64,000 bases of DNA, taken from Saccharomycopsis fibuligera x Saccharomycopsis cf. fibuligera (Eukaryota > Ascomycota > Saccharomycetes > Ascoideales > Saccharomycopsidaceae). Where the stretch lies: NCBI GenBank assembly GCA_001936135.1, contig CP012814.1:372001-436000 (forward strand), given 5' to 3'. The position numbers and the translations under genes were made by a program. The notes under the pieces were generated by a model that did no database searches, was not told the origin of the DNA, and saw only the letters and a list, made by a program, of their open reading frames with translations. Shown here in pieces: positions 29,982-39,837 of the stretch (its first letter is position 1; each line of letters starts with the position of its first letter).

Positions 29982-32930
29982 TCATTGATTCGCATTTTCC
30001 TTTACTCTTTCACTTTCTTGGGCTTTTTCCTTTTCCTTTGCTTTGTTATCTTCATTATCTTTATTTCCCTGAGAATCATTCAAAACATTCGCTTCTGCTC
30101 GATTAAGCAAATCGATATCAGCAGTCTTGACTTCGGAACTACTGAAATCGTCATCATCTTCTTCTTCAGCAGCAGTAGCAGAATGTGCTCCACTATTATG
30201 ACTGCCACCTTTGCTTGATTCGTCCAGACTGGTATTGTTACCGCTTCCTTGCTGTTGTGCTGCATCATCAATACGACGTCTAACCTCATGTGCCACTTTT
30301 CTTCCATCTGCAACTAAAGTATCAAATATACTCCTCAAATTGAAGTTTTGTTTACTTTTTTTAATTTCTTTGTTAACGTCAATTGTGTTTGCAAGAATTT
30401 CGCCAAAAAACAATTCAAAGGATTCGTCTGCTAAAATTACCATTCTAAATGTCGGAAGATCCATTTGTAAAGGATGATTTGGATCTAAAGCAACATTAGC
30501 CTTAAGCTTTTCAGCTTTCTTTTTATCTTTATCATCAATATATTCTTCTTGTGCAAGATTATTAGCATCCTCATGATCACCATCTTTATCTTCATTATCA
30601 TCATCGTCAATATTGATCAAATTCTTTTCTTTTTCAATATCTTCTGCCGGTCTTGCATAATTGAAGCAATTTTGAATGAATTTACTAGCAGCTGACAAGT
30701 ATCTTTCAGATTGTTTATGCTTGTAATATTCTCCATCAATAGAAAGATTTGGTGGAGGAATAGCTTCTTCAAGATCTGGATTTTTTTCAATTTCAGACTT
30801 GTATTCTTCCATTCTCTTAGCAATGACCCGATCAATTTCTTTTTGAGTTATTGAATCAAAAATCCATCCTTCTCTCCATGGCCTGGTCAAATATATCAAC
30901 CCTTCAGACATTTGCAACATACCTTCCTTGTCAATGTATCCTGAACCGGTGGTGTCATACAAGTCAAAAAAGGTTTTGATCAGATACATTAAGTCATTAT
31001 AAATCCATTTGTTAAGACCTTTGCAAACATCAGCTAATGTTAACCCGCCTTGAAACTCAGAATCCCAAGAAACAAACATACGATGCAAGAATTCTTCTTG
31101 ATTCTTCACATCTGTAACATTGGGTAGAATCACCCATGTACAAATTTGTGACATGAATTTTTCAAATTGCCCAAAATTCATTAATCCTGAACCTGTACCT
31201 TTTTGAACATTGTCAGTTTCCAAGACTTGATAAAATCTGTCATAAATATTGGATATGTTCACTGGGTCCAAGTTTGACAATTTTGGCAAATTTCTGATTT
31301 GAGTTCGTTTGATAAAACTTTCAATGTTCAGGAAAACTGAGTTCTTGTGCTTTTTACGATAGCTCTTGACCGTGTCATCAGTGATTTCTTGAAATTCTTT
31401 GAATGCAACAACTAGAAGCTCTTGGAAATTGGTTATTTGTCTATAAGTCTCGTTTTTGGAGTTTGGATGTGCTGATTCATCTAGTCTACTAAAATATTCC
31501 TTGATGATTTGGATAAAAGACCCATCGTCTTCAGATTGCAATAGTTTTTCTCCATTAACTCTCAATATAGCCAAAGCAACCTGGAACAATGTTCGAGGAC
31601 CTTGTAAAAACAATATATCAATGATTCTGGAAGAAAATACTAAAGGCATTGAATTGATAAAGAGTGACAAAAACCAAGGTAGTGATATAATCGATAGTTG
31701 AATATCATTGTTGGAGATGTGCTCCCATAATATAGGCATTGTCTTCTCTACTAACGCTTCAAACACTCTTTGATCAAGCAATGTGCCATACATGGTTTTA
31801 GAATAATATCCTGGGGTGTACTTCTCACACAAAGTGCACAAGCACCAGAAAGCTTGCTCTTCGGACATAAAAATCAACAACTCAGCGACAACAATATTCA
31901 TAGCTTGACAGTACCCAACTTCTGGATTTCTCCAAGAATAAGCAGTTAGCACTCTTCTCAACCTGGAAATACCTTCTTCTGATTGATATGCAGCATATTC
32001 TGGTAATGATCTATTCAAGTCTTTTTCAATTTCTTCAATAGCAACAGATGACTTGCCCTCGTTGGAGGCAAGAATTTCTTGATATACATTAATATTTTCA
32101 TATCTGGAATAAATGGAACCAGAACAAAGTTCCCATATTTCACCTCTCAATCTATTGGGCAAGCCAACCCTTATAAGCTTATAGAACATCTCTTGTTTGA
32201 CGATATTCAAGTTACGACCATTAGTTTTCATGAATTCAAACCATAATCTCATTTTGGATTTATCTCTTAGCTTTTTTGGATTGCCTGGATACTTGAAAAT
32301 TAATCCAAGACCGCCATCAGGAATTTTCAAATCCAAATCTTTTCCCTTTGGTGAGTTTTTAAGCATCAAATATTCTGAATATAAAGTTCTCAAAAAGGGC
32401 TTCAATTGCTTAACCACGGATAAATTTACATCCAAAGATTTTTTGAGCAAAAGTGAAAACTTTTCTGAGTTGGACCTTATGCCAATAAATTGAATAGTTA
32501 ATCTTAGGCCCGCATATGTGGTAATGATTAAACCAAAAACGTAAGACTTTGAAGGCAATCTTTCGACTTTTCTAATAGTTGATAAGTGAACGGCGAAATT
32601 AAAACTTTTACCATTAAACCCATCTTTGAAAATAAGATATTGTTGAGTCAAGTATAATCTTCCAGACCAAAATAGATCGCCGGGACTCATGTATCCATCT
32701 GGGCCGATCTGGGGGCTAGTAGTTGATGCTCCTGCAATATTTGGATGAGAACCAGGATCACTGGAATGCAATGCCACCTCTGCCACCGAATCAATCTGAA
32801 TGTTTTGGGTGTCAGGTAAGTGAAATTCGTATCTAAAAAGCTCATCTCTCGATGGTCTCTTTTCAGCGTTTGCCTGGTCAAATAATCCTAGCTCGGACAC
32901 TTTAGACTTTAAAGCCTGAATCAATGACAT
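29982..32930 (-). CDS. GYP2: Rab GTPase-activating protein Gyp2 (Mdr1), GRAM-TBC-EF-hand
   Basis: 982 aa from ATG 32930 (MSLIQALKSKVSE); the frame is open to 32945 but without an ATG there. Order: GRAM domain about 50-165 (SGRLYLTQQYLIFKDGF, STIRKVERLPSKSY), TBC domain about 240-460 with GLPNRLRGEIWELCSG, the arginine-finger motif IEKDLNRSLPEY and the glutamine-finger motif VGYCQAMN, then an EF-hand-like segment LYDTTGSGYIDKEGMLQMSEG near 660, and an acidic C-terminal tail with LPTFRMVILADESFELFF. Matches S. cerevisiae Mdr1/Gyp2 (950 aa) throughout. Role: GAP for Ypt6 and other Rabs in Golgi traffic. Confidence 0.95.
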   Translation of the reverse strand: MSLIQALKSKVSELGLFDQANAEKRPSRDELFRYEFHLPDTQNIQIDSVAEVALHSSDPGSHPNIAGASTTSPQIGPDGYMSPGDLFWSGRLYLTQQYLIFKDGFNGKSFNFAVHLSTIRKVERLPSKSYVFGLIITTYAGLRLTIQFIGIRSNSEKFSLLLKKSLDVNLSVVKQLKPFLRTLYSEYLMLKNSPKGKDLDLKIPDGGLGLIFKYPGNPKKLRDKSKMRLWFEFMKTNGRNLNIVKQEMFYKLIRVGLPNRLRGEIWELCSGSIYSRYENINVYQEILASNEGKSSVAIEEIEKDLNRSLPEYAAYQSEEGISRLRRVLTAYSWRNPEVGYCQAMNIVVAELLIFMSEEQAFWCLCTLCEKYTPGYYSKTMYGTLLDQRVFEALVEKTMPILWEHISNNDIQLSIISLPWFLSLFINSMPLVFSSRIIDILFLQGPRTLFQVALAILRVNGEKLLQSEDDGSFIQIIKEYFSRLDESAHPNSKNETYRQITNFQELLVVAFKEFQEITDDTVKSYRKKHKNSVFLNIESFIKRTQIRNLPKLSNLDPVNISNIYDRFYQVLETDNVQKGTGSGLMNFGQFEKFMSQICTWVILPNVTDVKNQEEFLHRMFVSWDSEFQGGLTLADVCKGLNKWIYNDLMYLIKTFFDLYDTTGSGYIDKEGMLQMSEGLIYLTRPWREGWIFDSITQKEIDRVIAKRMEEYKSEIEKNPDLEEAIPPPNLSIDGEYYKHKQSERYLSAASKFIQNCFNYARPAEDIEKEKNLINIDDDDNEDKDGDHEDANNLAQEEYIDDKDKKKAEKLKANVALDPNHPLQMDLPTFRMVILADESFELFFGEILANTIDVNKEIKKSKQNFNLRSIFDTLVADGRKVAHEVRRRIDDAAQQQGSGNNTSLDESSKGGSHNSGAHSATAAEEEDDDDFSSSEVKTADIDLLNRAEANVLNDSQGNKDNEDNKAKEKEKAQESERVKENANQ

Positions 32931-33300
32931 CTTCTCAAGACACAAGGGCGCAGCGATAAAAAAAATATAGTTGTTTTTCTTGCTATGAATGAGTTTTGTG
33001 TGTAATTTTAAATAAATTTGACAATTAAAATGTCCAATTCGTGCAAAATATTGTAATTGAGAGCAACCAGAAGTAGAAATAATTGTCCTTCTCTGTCAAT
33101 TAGCGATTGAGCAGCAGCTGTCTTTCTGCCACAATATTGTGGGTTCCTGCCCTGTAATCTGTCTAGAAAAAAAGAGGAGCAGATGGCGGGCACTACCGGT
33201 GCTCGCAACCCTATTTATTGACTTTACTAATTATGTCAGTGTAGACAGGGTAATAACTAAAAATACTGTCTATTTGGTTACATATCAAAAATACTATAAT
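32931..33300. other. intergenic, GYP2 promoter up to the solo LTR
   Basis: No gene seen; ends in the left copy of the LTR target duplication ATAAT (33296-33300). Confidence 0.55.
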
Positions 33301-33594
33301 TGTAAGAGATGGGGTTAAAGGGTCTGAATTAAGACGTGAGAAGGTTTCAGGATTCATAGTTATTTTCTAGGATCGACTAGGAAGAGAGATAAGACTCAAG
33401 ATAAAGTAAAGGAGATAAGTATATTGTAATAAAAGGAAGATGACTTCGCTTACTGTTATCTATACAGAATACATAATAATAATAAAGACGAACTTAGCTA
33501 CTTATATAGTTATTGTTAGGAGCTTGTTACCTAAGAGCTACCGTTACCTAAGAGCTATCGTTAGCTAAGAGCTATCTGGGACTGATTTGTTACA
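33301..33594. mobile_element. solo LTR (Ty-like LTR retrotransposon) with 5-bp target duplication
   Basis: A 294-bp segment with inverted ends TGTAA...TTACA, flanked on both sides by ATAAT (33296-33300 and 33595-33599), the hallmark of a solo LTR left by recombination between the two LTRs. It sits 11 bp upstream of tRNA-Asp, a typical Ty-element target. No internal element is left. The intact ends and duplication suggest a fairly recent insertion. Superfamily (copia or gypsy) cannot be decided from the LTR alone. Near the right end it holds three 17-bp direct repeats. Confidence 0.8.
33526..33576 (+). repeat. three tandem 17-bp repeats inside the solo LTR
   Basis: GTTACCTAAGAGCTACC, then two copies differing by one or two bases, contiguous at 33526-33542, 33543-33559 and 33560-33576. 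Confidence 0.85.
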
Positions 33595-33605
33595 ATAATA
33601 TAGCA

Positions 33606-33677
33606 TCCGTGATAGTTTAGTGGCTAGAATGTCCGCTTGTCGCGCGGACGACCGGGGTTCGATTCCCCGTCGCGGAG
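33606..33677 (+). tRNA. tRNA-Asp(GTC)
   Basis: 72-nt cloverleaf: acceptor TCCGTGA/TCGCGGA, discriminator G, anticodon stem-loop CCGCTTGTCGCGCGG with anticodon GTC, T arm CGGGG-TTCGATT-CCCCG. A T run follows at 33682-33687. Confidence 0.96.
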
Positions 33678-34072
33678 CTTGTTTTTTTGGCTAGGAGCAG
33701 CTTTTTTTTTGCTAATTGCACTTCAGTAGATGGCCTTCGAGAAAAAAAAATGTCAAACACCGCTCTTTCAAAAGTAAAAATTGAAAAGACCACTTTTACT
33801 AGGTGGGGGAATAAAAAGTCATCACTAAGTCGAGCCGCACATTTTTCATTTTTGGTCAGACTTAGCGTTCTATTTTCATATCAAACTATCTCATTTTTGG
33901 ACGGTCTTGTTTTTATTTCTTGAAGAAGTTTTGCAAATACATTTTACTACAGAACAGCTTATCGATTTCTTTGATCTTCAAAATAAGTTTTCATCTTTAA
34001 GAGCGATTATCACAAATAAGAGCAGTTTTTCTAAAAAATATTTAATAGACTTCTCACACTTTTAGGCTCATA

Positions 34073-34498
34073 ATGTCTTACGCTAATAACATACTAAGAA
34101 TGTTCAAGGGCTTCAAAGTGCCAAGAATATCCAGATCAAATTTGGATCTTTTCAGAGTATGTATATGTCATCGACTTGAATCTCAAGACACTGATTTTAT
34201 ATAATATAGAAGGACCTTCATACTAATTTGTTCTTTTCTCTAGTTCACATTTTATTTAATGACTCCAATAGCAGTTATGTACTATGTGGGGACCGACACA
34301 GACAAGAAATTTAACGTTCCAGGATTTTGGCCAGACCCAGCAACGTTGAACAAGATTCCAAAAGAGCCTCATGAAATTCAAGCCGAGTTGGCTAGAATGA
34401 GAGCAGCAAGAGCAGAAAAGCGTAAAAGACTTGAAGAAAAGGCAAGGGCTTTGGGTATCAATATTGATGATGAAGAAGAAGAATCTAAGAAAGACTAA
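34073..34498 (+). CDS. PET100: cytochrome c oxidase assembly factor Pet100, spliced
   Basis: Two exons: 34073-34156 (28 codons) and 34244-34498, giving 112 aa. The intron (87 nt) has GTATGT, TACTAAT and TAG. The joined sequence reads SRSNLDLFRFTFYLMTPIAVMYYVGTD, containing the single N-terminal membrane segment typical of Pet100 (S. cerevisiae counterpart FRFTLYLSFPVAAMFY), then FNVPGFWPDP, a charged Arg/Lys/Glu helix and an acidic tail. Family knowledge: inner-membrane chaperone for a late step of complex IV assembly, together with Pet117 and Pet191. Met10 (MFKGFK) is a possible alternative start. Confidence 0.85.
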
Positions 34499-34951
34499 GT
34501 TTTTGCCTGGAAATTTTCTAAGCATTTGCTTGAGCAATGCAAAGGCTTCAAAAAAAATCAATTCTCAATAACATAATCACCAAGGTTCATAAGTTGTGTC
34601 AAATTAACAGAGACAATAATCATACCCGACCATTTGTAAAATACTTTTTTCCAAAAAAATCGTTCATGCGGCTATAGGATTAGGTTGACCAATAATCAGG
34701 TTTTGACTTTCCTTTCCTTTAGAGTTGTCATTTTATCACAATTGTAAATAGTTACGTTAATTGCAAAATCAAATTATATTATAGTGTTAAATAAGCTATG
34801 AATTTCTTATTTCCTCCTTATATCACCCAAAATGGTAGTAAATACTCTATTAAATCAATTTTGAAAAGAAAAAAAAGGAACAATAAAATTAACAAAATGT
34901 AAACATTTGATGCCAAAACCTCTATCTCAAAAAAAATAAAGCAGGAAACCG
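34499..34951. other. convergent intergenic, PET100 / FUN30 3' ends
   Basis: AT-rich; no gene or motif seen. Confidence 0.6.
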
Positions 34952-37900
34952 CTAATTAAAAAGTTCCTTAAAAAGAGATTCACTAACCTTCTCATCACTA
35001 ACATTGCCAGTTTCCGTTCCATCACCACTAACACTTTGATCCAAAGCCAACTTATTTTGGGCTAATGTGTAAATATTCTCCTCAATCGTGTTCTTCGTTA
35101 TCAATCTAACAACTTTAACATCTCTCTTTTGACCCACTCTATGAGCTCTATCTTCTGCTTGTCTATCATCATGAGGGTTGAAACTTTGATCCAAGATAAT
35201 AACTGTATTAGCGCACGCCAAGTTAATACCAAATCCACCAGCTTTTGTGGAGAGAATAAATACTTTGATTGACTCATCATTATAAAATTGATCAATGATA
35301 TCTTGACGCAAATCCACTGAAGTTTGACCATCAAGACGCAAAAAGTTGATGTCGAGTTCTGTCAATAAGACTTCAAGTATATCTAATACTTGAGTAAATA
35401 AAGAGAAAATCAAAATCCGGTCATCTTTGATAATAAATTTAGGTAACAATTCCTTAAGCTTCAAAAATTTACCAGAATTGAAGATTTCTTCATCTAATTT
35501 CAATTTGTGTTTCCGTATTGACCCAAATTTCATGCATAAATTGTGTAGTTCAAAATCAGTCATGACTTGCATATCTTCAAAGATAAATTGCGCATTAGCA
35601 TCACGATAAACTGGTTCTTTCATGATATCTGCTGCCATTTTGCGTAATACTTTATCGTTATAATGAGTTCTAAATAGTAGCGGATGGATTGCTGCTTTTC
35701 TAAGTTTCATAATTATGTTTGAAGACTGAACTTTTGGATCAAATTTGGCCTTACGACCTAAATCAATTTGTTGTTTGTACAATATCGCTTGCTCCTCGGT
35801 AGCATCGCAATAATCAATAAATGTATGCTTCTTTGGCAAATTCTTCAACACCTGTTGCTTCTTTCTTCTAAGCACAAATGGGGTCATCATCGTCTTAGCT
35901 CTAGAAATAGCCCTTACTGACAACAATGGGTTAAATTGCTCATCGGGATTGCTTGGCGTCGCGCTACCACTTTCGCTTGCTGTCTTTGCCTTTTGATTAA
36001 ATAACACTTGCAAATCATCTTTTTTGCCTTTAAATAAATCTGGTAAAATGAAAGCTAACAAACTAATTAATTCTTTCAAATTATTTTGTAATGGAGTACC
36101 AGTAAGCAATAATCTAAATTTCCCTTTCAATTTCATCAACTTGTTGTATCTTTCACTAGCACTATTTTTTAACATATGACCTTCATCATAAACAATCACA
36201 TTAAAACCTTGGTTTCTCAAAAATTTCATATCATCCTTGTGGCCAGTAGTTAAATTGTAAGTAGTTACCAAAATATCAAAATCTGTATTGGCCAAGTCCA
36301 TTCTCAATTCATAACGTTCCAGCTGGGAACCATAGTATGGTGATACTTTCAATTCAGGACAAAATTTCTTAAACTCTCTAAGCCAATTTTCCAAAGTTGA
36401 CGAAGGAACTACTACTAAATGAGGACCATCATCAACGCCAATTTCTTTCAAGTAAGCGAAAAATGAAATCACTTGGCATGTCTTACCAAGACCCATCTCA
36501 TCGGCTAAAATACATGACAAATTATTTTGATACAACAAATTTAACCAGTTTATTCCTACTTGCTGATATGATTTTAATTCTAAATCTTCAGCAAGAAGTT
36601 TTGGCTTATGCTTAAAATAAGTACCCTTTGATCTCTTCTTTTGAGTCTTAATAGCCCCTTCTTCGTCATCATCCTCACTTTCTAATGCATCTTTTTCGAT
36701 CTTCTCAGGATCAATTTCAGTCATTTCAAGCTCACCTCTTTCACCGATAACATTAATTCCCCACTTGGAAATCTCTTGGGAAATTGTAGTACCATATTCT
36801 GAACATTTCTGTACTAAAGATTCAACGGCATCGTAACCTTTCAATGTGACTTGAGTCTTTTCTATAAGTTTCAATCCATTCGGCTTCTTAACACCACGTC
36901 TTCCACCTCTTCCGTTTTTCTTTGGTGGTTCTTCTATCAAATCATCTTGCTCAAGTTCAGCTAATGAGGCAATAGGTCTCTTTTCAATCAATTTTTCAGC
37001 AACCAATGGAGTACAGCCACCAATATCGCAAAGGTCTCTCAATTCTGCAGTGTTTAAGAAATCCAAAACTTTTTCGTTGAATTTGATGATGGCATCAGTG
37101 TCAGTATACGTATAATCAGCGACATCGGAGTCGTCATCCTCTTCCGAATTGGCACCTGCGTCTTCTTCTTCATCATCACTTAAATTGATTACGCCTTTCT
37201 TTGGTGGTGCAGCTGTCGTTTGAGTATATTTTTTGAGCAATGATGAAGCAGGGGCAAGATCTGATTGCTTGTTAGTCGACTTCTTTTCCTCTGACACAGC
37301 TACTTCTTCCTCTGCATCATCATTAATAAATCCATTCATGTCTTCATCTTCATTATAATCTGGCTTTGGATTTCTAGATCCGCGAATAAGTCTTCTCTTT
37401 TTTGGTGGTTCTTGAGGCTTTTCAATGCCGAATTTCTGCTGAATGGATAATTTCTTCTTTAGAGGATTCAATTTTGATGTTCTTACAGCATTTGGACTGT
37501 TCTCACTGAATGATTTCAATCGTCTTTCTGCTAATGAGGGGCCACCATCTAACACTGGAGTCGGTTGGGAATTCAATGGATGGACCACTGCTGTCTCTGG
37601 TTTGCTTTTGAAAAACTGGGGATGTGACTTCTGCAAACCGTTAAGAAATTCAATAATTTGTCTCAAATTCCCCTTTTTACGTTTCCAAGTTTGAGTCAAC
37701 ACGCCTTCTTTACAAGTAGGATACTTTTTTCTCAAGATTGCCATATCATCAGTGAACTTTTTAGATATCGTGGCATTAGCATTCGAGCCGTTATTGCTGC
37801 CATTTGCATTTGCATTTGCATTTAATAAATTCTGATGTTGTTGTGACGTCGTGCTACTAGTGTAAAAAGTACTCGGAGTCGATGGATTGTAAGCAAACTT

Positions 37901-38134
37901 TTGTCTAAGAGCTGCTATCGAGTTCTCGTTATATTTGTTTTTGGACAACATGTCGTAATCATTATTGTTGCTATCGCCATTAGTAGCATTTTGGTGATCA
38001 ATCAGTGATCTGGTTGGAGGCAAGTTGCCAAGTCTGCTGTGCTTCACAGGCGAATTCTCAGTGCTGCTTGGGCCAATTGGTGAAGAGTTAGGCACTTGCA
38101 TAAATGGCTTCTTCGGACTTGATTCATTCGACAT
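34952..38134 (-). CDS. FUN30: SNF2-family chromatin remodeller Fun30 (SMARCAD1)
   Basis: 1060 aa from ATG 38134. The N-terminal 500 residues are Ser/Asn/acidic-rich, with a CUE-like region around residues 130-170 (DDMAILRKKYPTCKEGVLTQTWKRKKGNLRQIIEFLNGL). The Snf2 ATPase follows: SYQQVGINWLNLL, Walker A DEMGLGKT with Lys near 551, Walker B-like VYDEGHMLKN, LLLTGTPLQNNLKEL, then after an insert the C-terminal lobe with DRAHRVGQKRDVKVVRL (motif VI). Family knowledge: Fun30 slides and exchanges H2A-H2B, promotes long-range resection of DNA breaks and heterochromatin silencing. Divergent promoter with ATS1 contains two MluI boxes. Confidence 0.95.
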   Translation of the reverse strand: MSNESSPKKPFMQVPNSSPIGPSSTENSPVKHSRLGNLPPTRSLIDHQNATNGDSNNNDYDMLSKNKYNENSIAALRQKFAYNPSTPSTFYTSSTTSQQHQNLLNANANANGSNNGSNANATISKKFTDDMAILRKKYPTCKEGVLTQTWKRKKGNLRQIIEFLNGLQKSHPQFFKSKPETAVVHPLNSQPTPVLDGGPSLAERRLKSFSENSPNAVRTSKLNPLKKKLSIQQKFGIEKPQEPPKKRRLIRGSRNPKPDYNEDEDMNGFINDDAEEEVAVSEEKKSTNKQSDLAPASSLLKKYTQTTAAPPKKGVINLSDDEEEDAGANSEEDDDSDVADYTYTDTDAIIKFNEKVLDFLNTAELRDLCDIGGCTPLVAEKLIEKRPIASLAELEQDDLIEEPPKKNGRGGRRGVKKPNGLKLIEKTQVTLKGYDAVESLVQKCSEYGTTISQEISKWGINVIGERGELEMTEIDPEKIEKDALESEDDDEEGAIKTQKKRSKGTYFKHKPKLLAEDLELKSYQQVGINWLNLLYQNNLSCILADEMGLGKTCQVISFFAYLKEIGVDDGPHLVVVPSSTLENWLREFKKFCPELKVSPYYGSQLERYELRMDLANTDFDILVTTYNLTTGHKDDMKFLRNQGFNVIVYDEGHMLKNSASERYNKLMKLKGKFRLLLTGTPLQNNLKELISLLAFILPDLFKGKKDDLQVLFNQKAKTASESGSATPSNPDEQFNPLLSVRAISRAKTMMTPFVLRRKKQQVLKNLPKKHTFIDYCDATEEQAILYKQQIDLGRKAKFDPKVQSSNIIMKLRKAAIHPLLFRTHYNDKVLRKMAADIMKEPVYRDANAQFIFEDMQVMTDFELHNLCMKFGSIRKHKLKLDEEIFNSGKFLKLKELLPKFIIKDDRILIFSLFTQVLDILEVLLTELDINFLRLDGQTSVDLRQDIIDQFYNDESIKVFILSTKAGGFGINLACANTVIILDQSFNPHDDRQAEDRAHRVGQKRDVKVVRLITKNTIEENIYTLAQNKLALDQSVSGDGTETGNVSDEKVSESLFKELFN

Positions 38135-38640
38135 TTTTTGTATATATTCGTGTTTTCAGCAATTTTGTTGATGTTCAAATCAAATCAAAATATCAGGTTT
38201 AGTACCGCGCAGACAGAACAAGTATTATTCTAAACACTTTTTTTTAGAGAATATCAGTATTAGTAAAATATATTTGTGTCTGATTCTGTTTTTCTATCAG
38301 CAAACTGCTATGTCTCAAATTATCTTTGGTGATTTATTGAAAAAACGCTTTCTTTCTTTCTTTTGCTTCTGTTTCTGATTCTGTTCTCTGTAACTTTTTT
38401 TCTTATTTTTTTTTTCTTTTTTTTATCACACGCGTGTGCACGCGTTGAAATATATTTTGCTTGCGACGAACCCAGACCACCGGCTCCCTGCTGGAGATTG
38501 AGACATTTCATCACCCCAAAACCAAGAACTTCAGCGAGAGATTACTTCAAGAACAGTAGCTGAACCACAGATAGGATAAGCAAATTCTCTAACTGTCTTT
38601 TTCGAACAATCATCCTCGCTTCTAACATTTACCATCAAAA
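38135..38640. promoter_or_regulatory. divergent promoter FUN30 / ATS1
   Basis: 506 bp between start codons with a T-rich block (38396-38425) directly followed by two ACGCGT boxes. No gene. Confidence 0.6.
38430..38445. promoter_or_regulatory. two MluI cell-cycle boxes (MCB)
   Basis: ACGCGT at 38430-38435 and again at 38440-38445, both exact palindromes spaced one helical turn apart. MCBs bind MBF and drive G1/S transcription. About 296 bp upstream of FUN30 and 196 bp upstream of ATS1; the DNA-repair gene FUN30 is the likelier target (inference). Confidence 0.55.
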
Positions 38641-39837
38641 ATGAAAGAATACAAATTGTACGCGTGCGGCTCAAATGGCAATTATCAGCTAGGCCTAGGA
38701 CATGCAGAAGATCTCAACATATTGACTGTAGTGCCAATTGACAAAAATGCAAAAATATCCAAGATTGCAAGCGGAGGCAATCATACATTCATCCTTTTCG
38801 AGGATGGACAATTATGGTCTACTGGTGCGAATGAATACGGCCAATGTGGAACTTTGCCATCAAGCAATGATCTCAAGCATCTTAAGATATTTTCTCAGAT
38901 ACCTGATATAGGAACAACAAGGAAATGGAAAAACGTGGCTTGCGGGTGGGAGTACAGCATAGCTATTGCGGGAAACCAGAATGAAAATGGGGATGAAAAT
39001 GAGAATGAGATTTTCAGTTGCGGTCTTGGTGGGAAAGGCGAGCTTGGTTTAGGCGCTAAAAAAATTAAAAGCTTCAGTATTAATGATCTAGAAACCAGTA
39101 AAACAGCATCATCATCGAATAGTGCAAAAAGCTCTTTCAAAGAAGTTTTGCTCGAAGACCAAGATAAGAAGTCAATCATTGTTGATTTACAAGCATCACT
39201 AAATCATGTTGTGATGAAATTAAGTGATAGAAGCATATACGGCTGGGGCTATAACAAGAATAGCAGGCTATCTTCCAGCTTGGATAAAACCGTTTGGCAG
39301 CCCACAAAATTATTTAGCAATAACAAGACATTAACGACAGATTTCAAAGACAACGACCAACTACGATTTGCCCTCGGTAGGGATTTCACGGTTTTTTACT
39401 CTTCAAATGCGGCACATCTTTGTGGTATAACAAAAAAGGTTCAAGAAGATATCAGCAAAGATTATATTCTAGGAAAGACCAATATTGAAAAGATACTGTC
39501 AATGTGGTCTTCAATACATGTATTGGATCAAAATGGGATGCTACACTCTGTTGGAAACAATTCACATGGTCAAAAACTTACTGGAAAGCTTAATATTGAG
39601 GTCAAGGACTATCTGACAGGAAGTGAGCATGGTTTGATTTTGGACAATCAGAATTCAGTTTACGCGTGGGGATGGGGCGAGCATGGTAATTGCGGAGTTC
39701 AACCTACTGGCAAAGATGAGAAAGATGTGGTTTTCGGAGACCTCAATAAACTTTTCTCCAGCACTGAAGAGCAGGTATACATGATAAGTGGAGGTTGTGC
39801 CACAACGTTTGTAGCAACAGTTAAAGAAGTAGTCTAA
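38641..39837 (+). CDS. ATS1: RCC1-repeat protein Ats1 (Kti13)
   Basis: 398 aa from ATG 38641. RCC1-like blades are visible: LYACGSNGNYQLGLGH, KIASGGNHTFILFEDGQLWSTGANEYGQCG, VACGWEYSIAIAG, GWGYNKNSRL and C-terminal YAWGWGEHGNCGVQ with SGGCATTFVA; S. cerevisiae Ats1 ends CWGWGEHGNCGPQ and GGCATTWIV. Family knowledge: partner of Kti11/Dph3, needed for Elongator-dependent tRNA wobble-uridine modification and diphthamide synthesis. The insert EDQDKKSIIVD after a Ser-rich stretch is species-specific. Confidence 0.93.
   Translation: MKEYKLYACGSNGNYQLGLGHAEDLNILTVVPIDKNAKISKIASGGNHTFILFEDGQLWSTGANEYGQCGTLPSSNDLKHLKIFSQIPDIGTTRKWKNVACGWEYSIAIAGNQNENGDENENEIFSCGLGGKGELGLGAKKIKSFSINDLETSKTASSSNSAKSSFKEVLLEDQDKKSIIVDLQASLNHVVMKLSDRSIYGWGYNKNSRLSSSLDKTVWQPTKLFSNNKTLTTDFKDNDQLRFALGRDFTVFYSSNAAHLCGITKKVQEDISKDYILGKTNIEKILSMWSSIHVLDQNGMLHSVGNNSHGQKLTGKLNIEVKDYLTGSEHGLILDNQNSVYAWGWGEHGNCGVQPTGKDEKDVVFGDLNKLFSSTEEQVYMISGGCATTFVATVKEVV

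Noticed and set aside
32931-32945. N-terminal extension of GYP2
   Set aside because: Would need a TTG start; ATG 32930 matches the family start.
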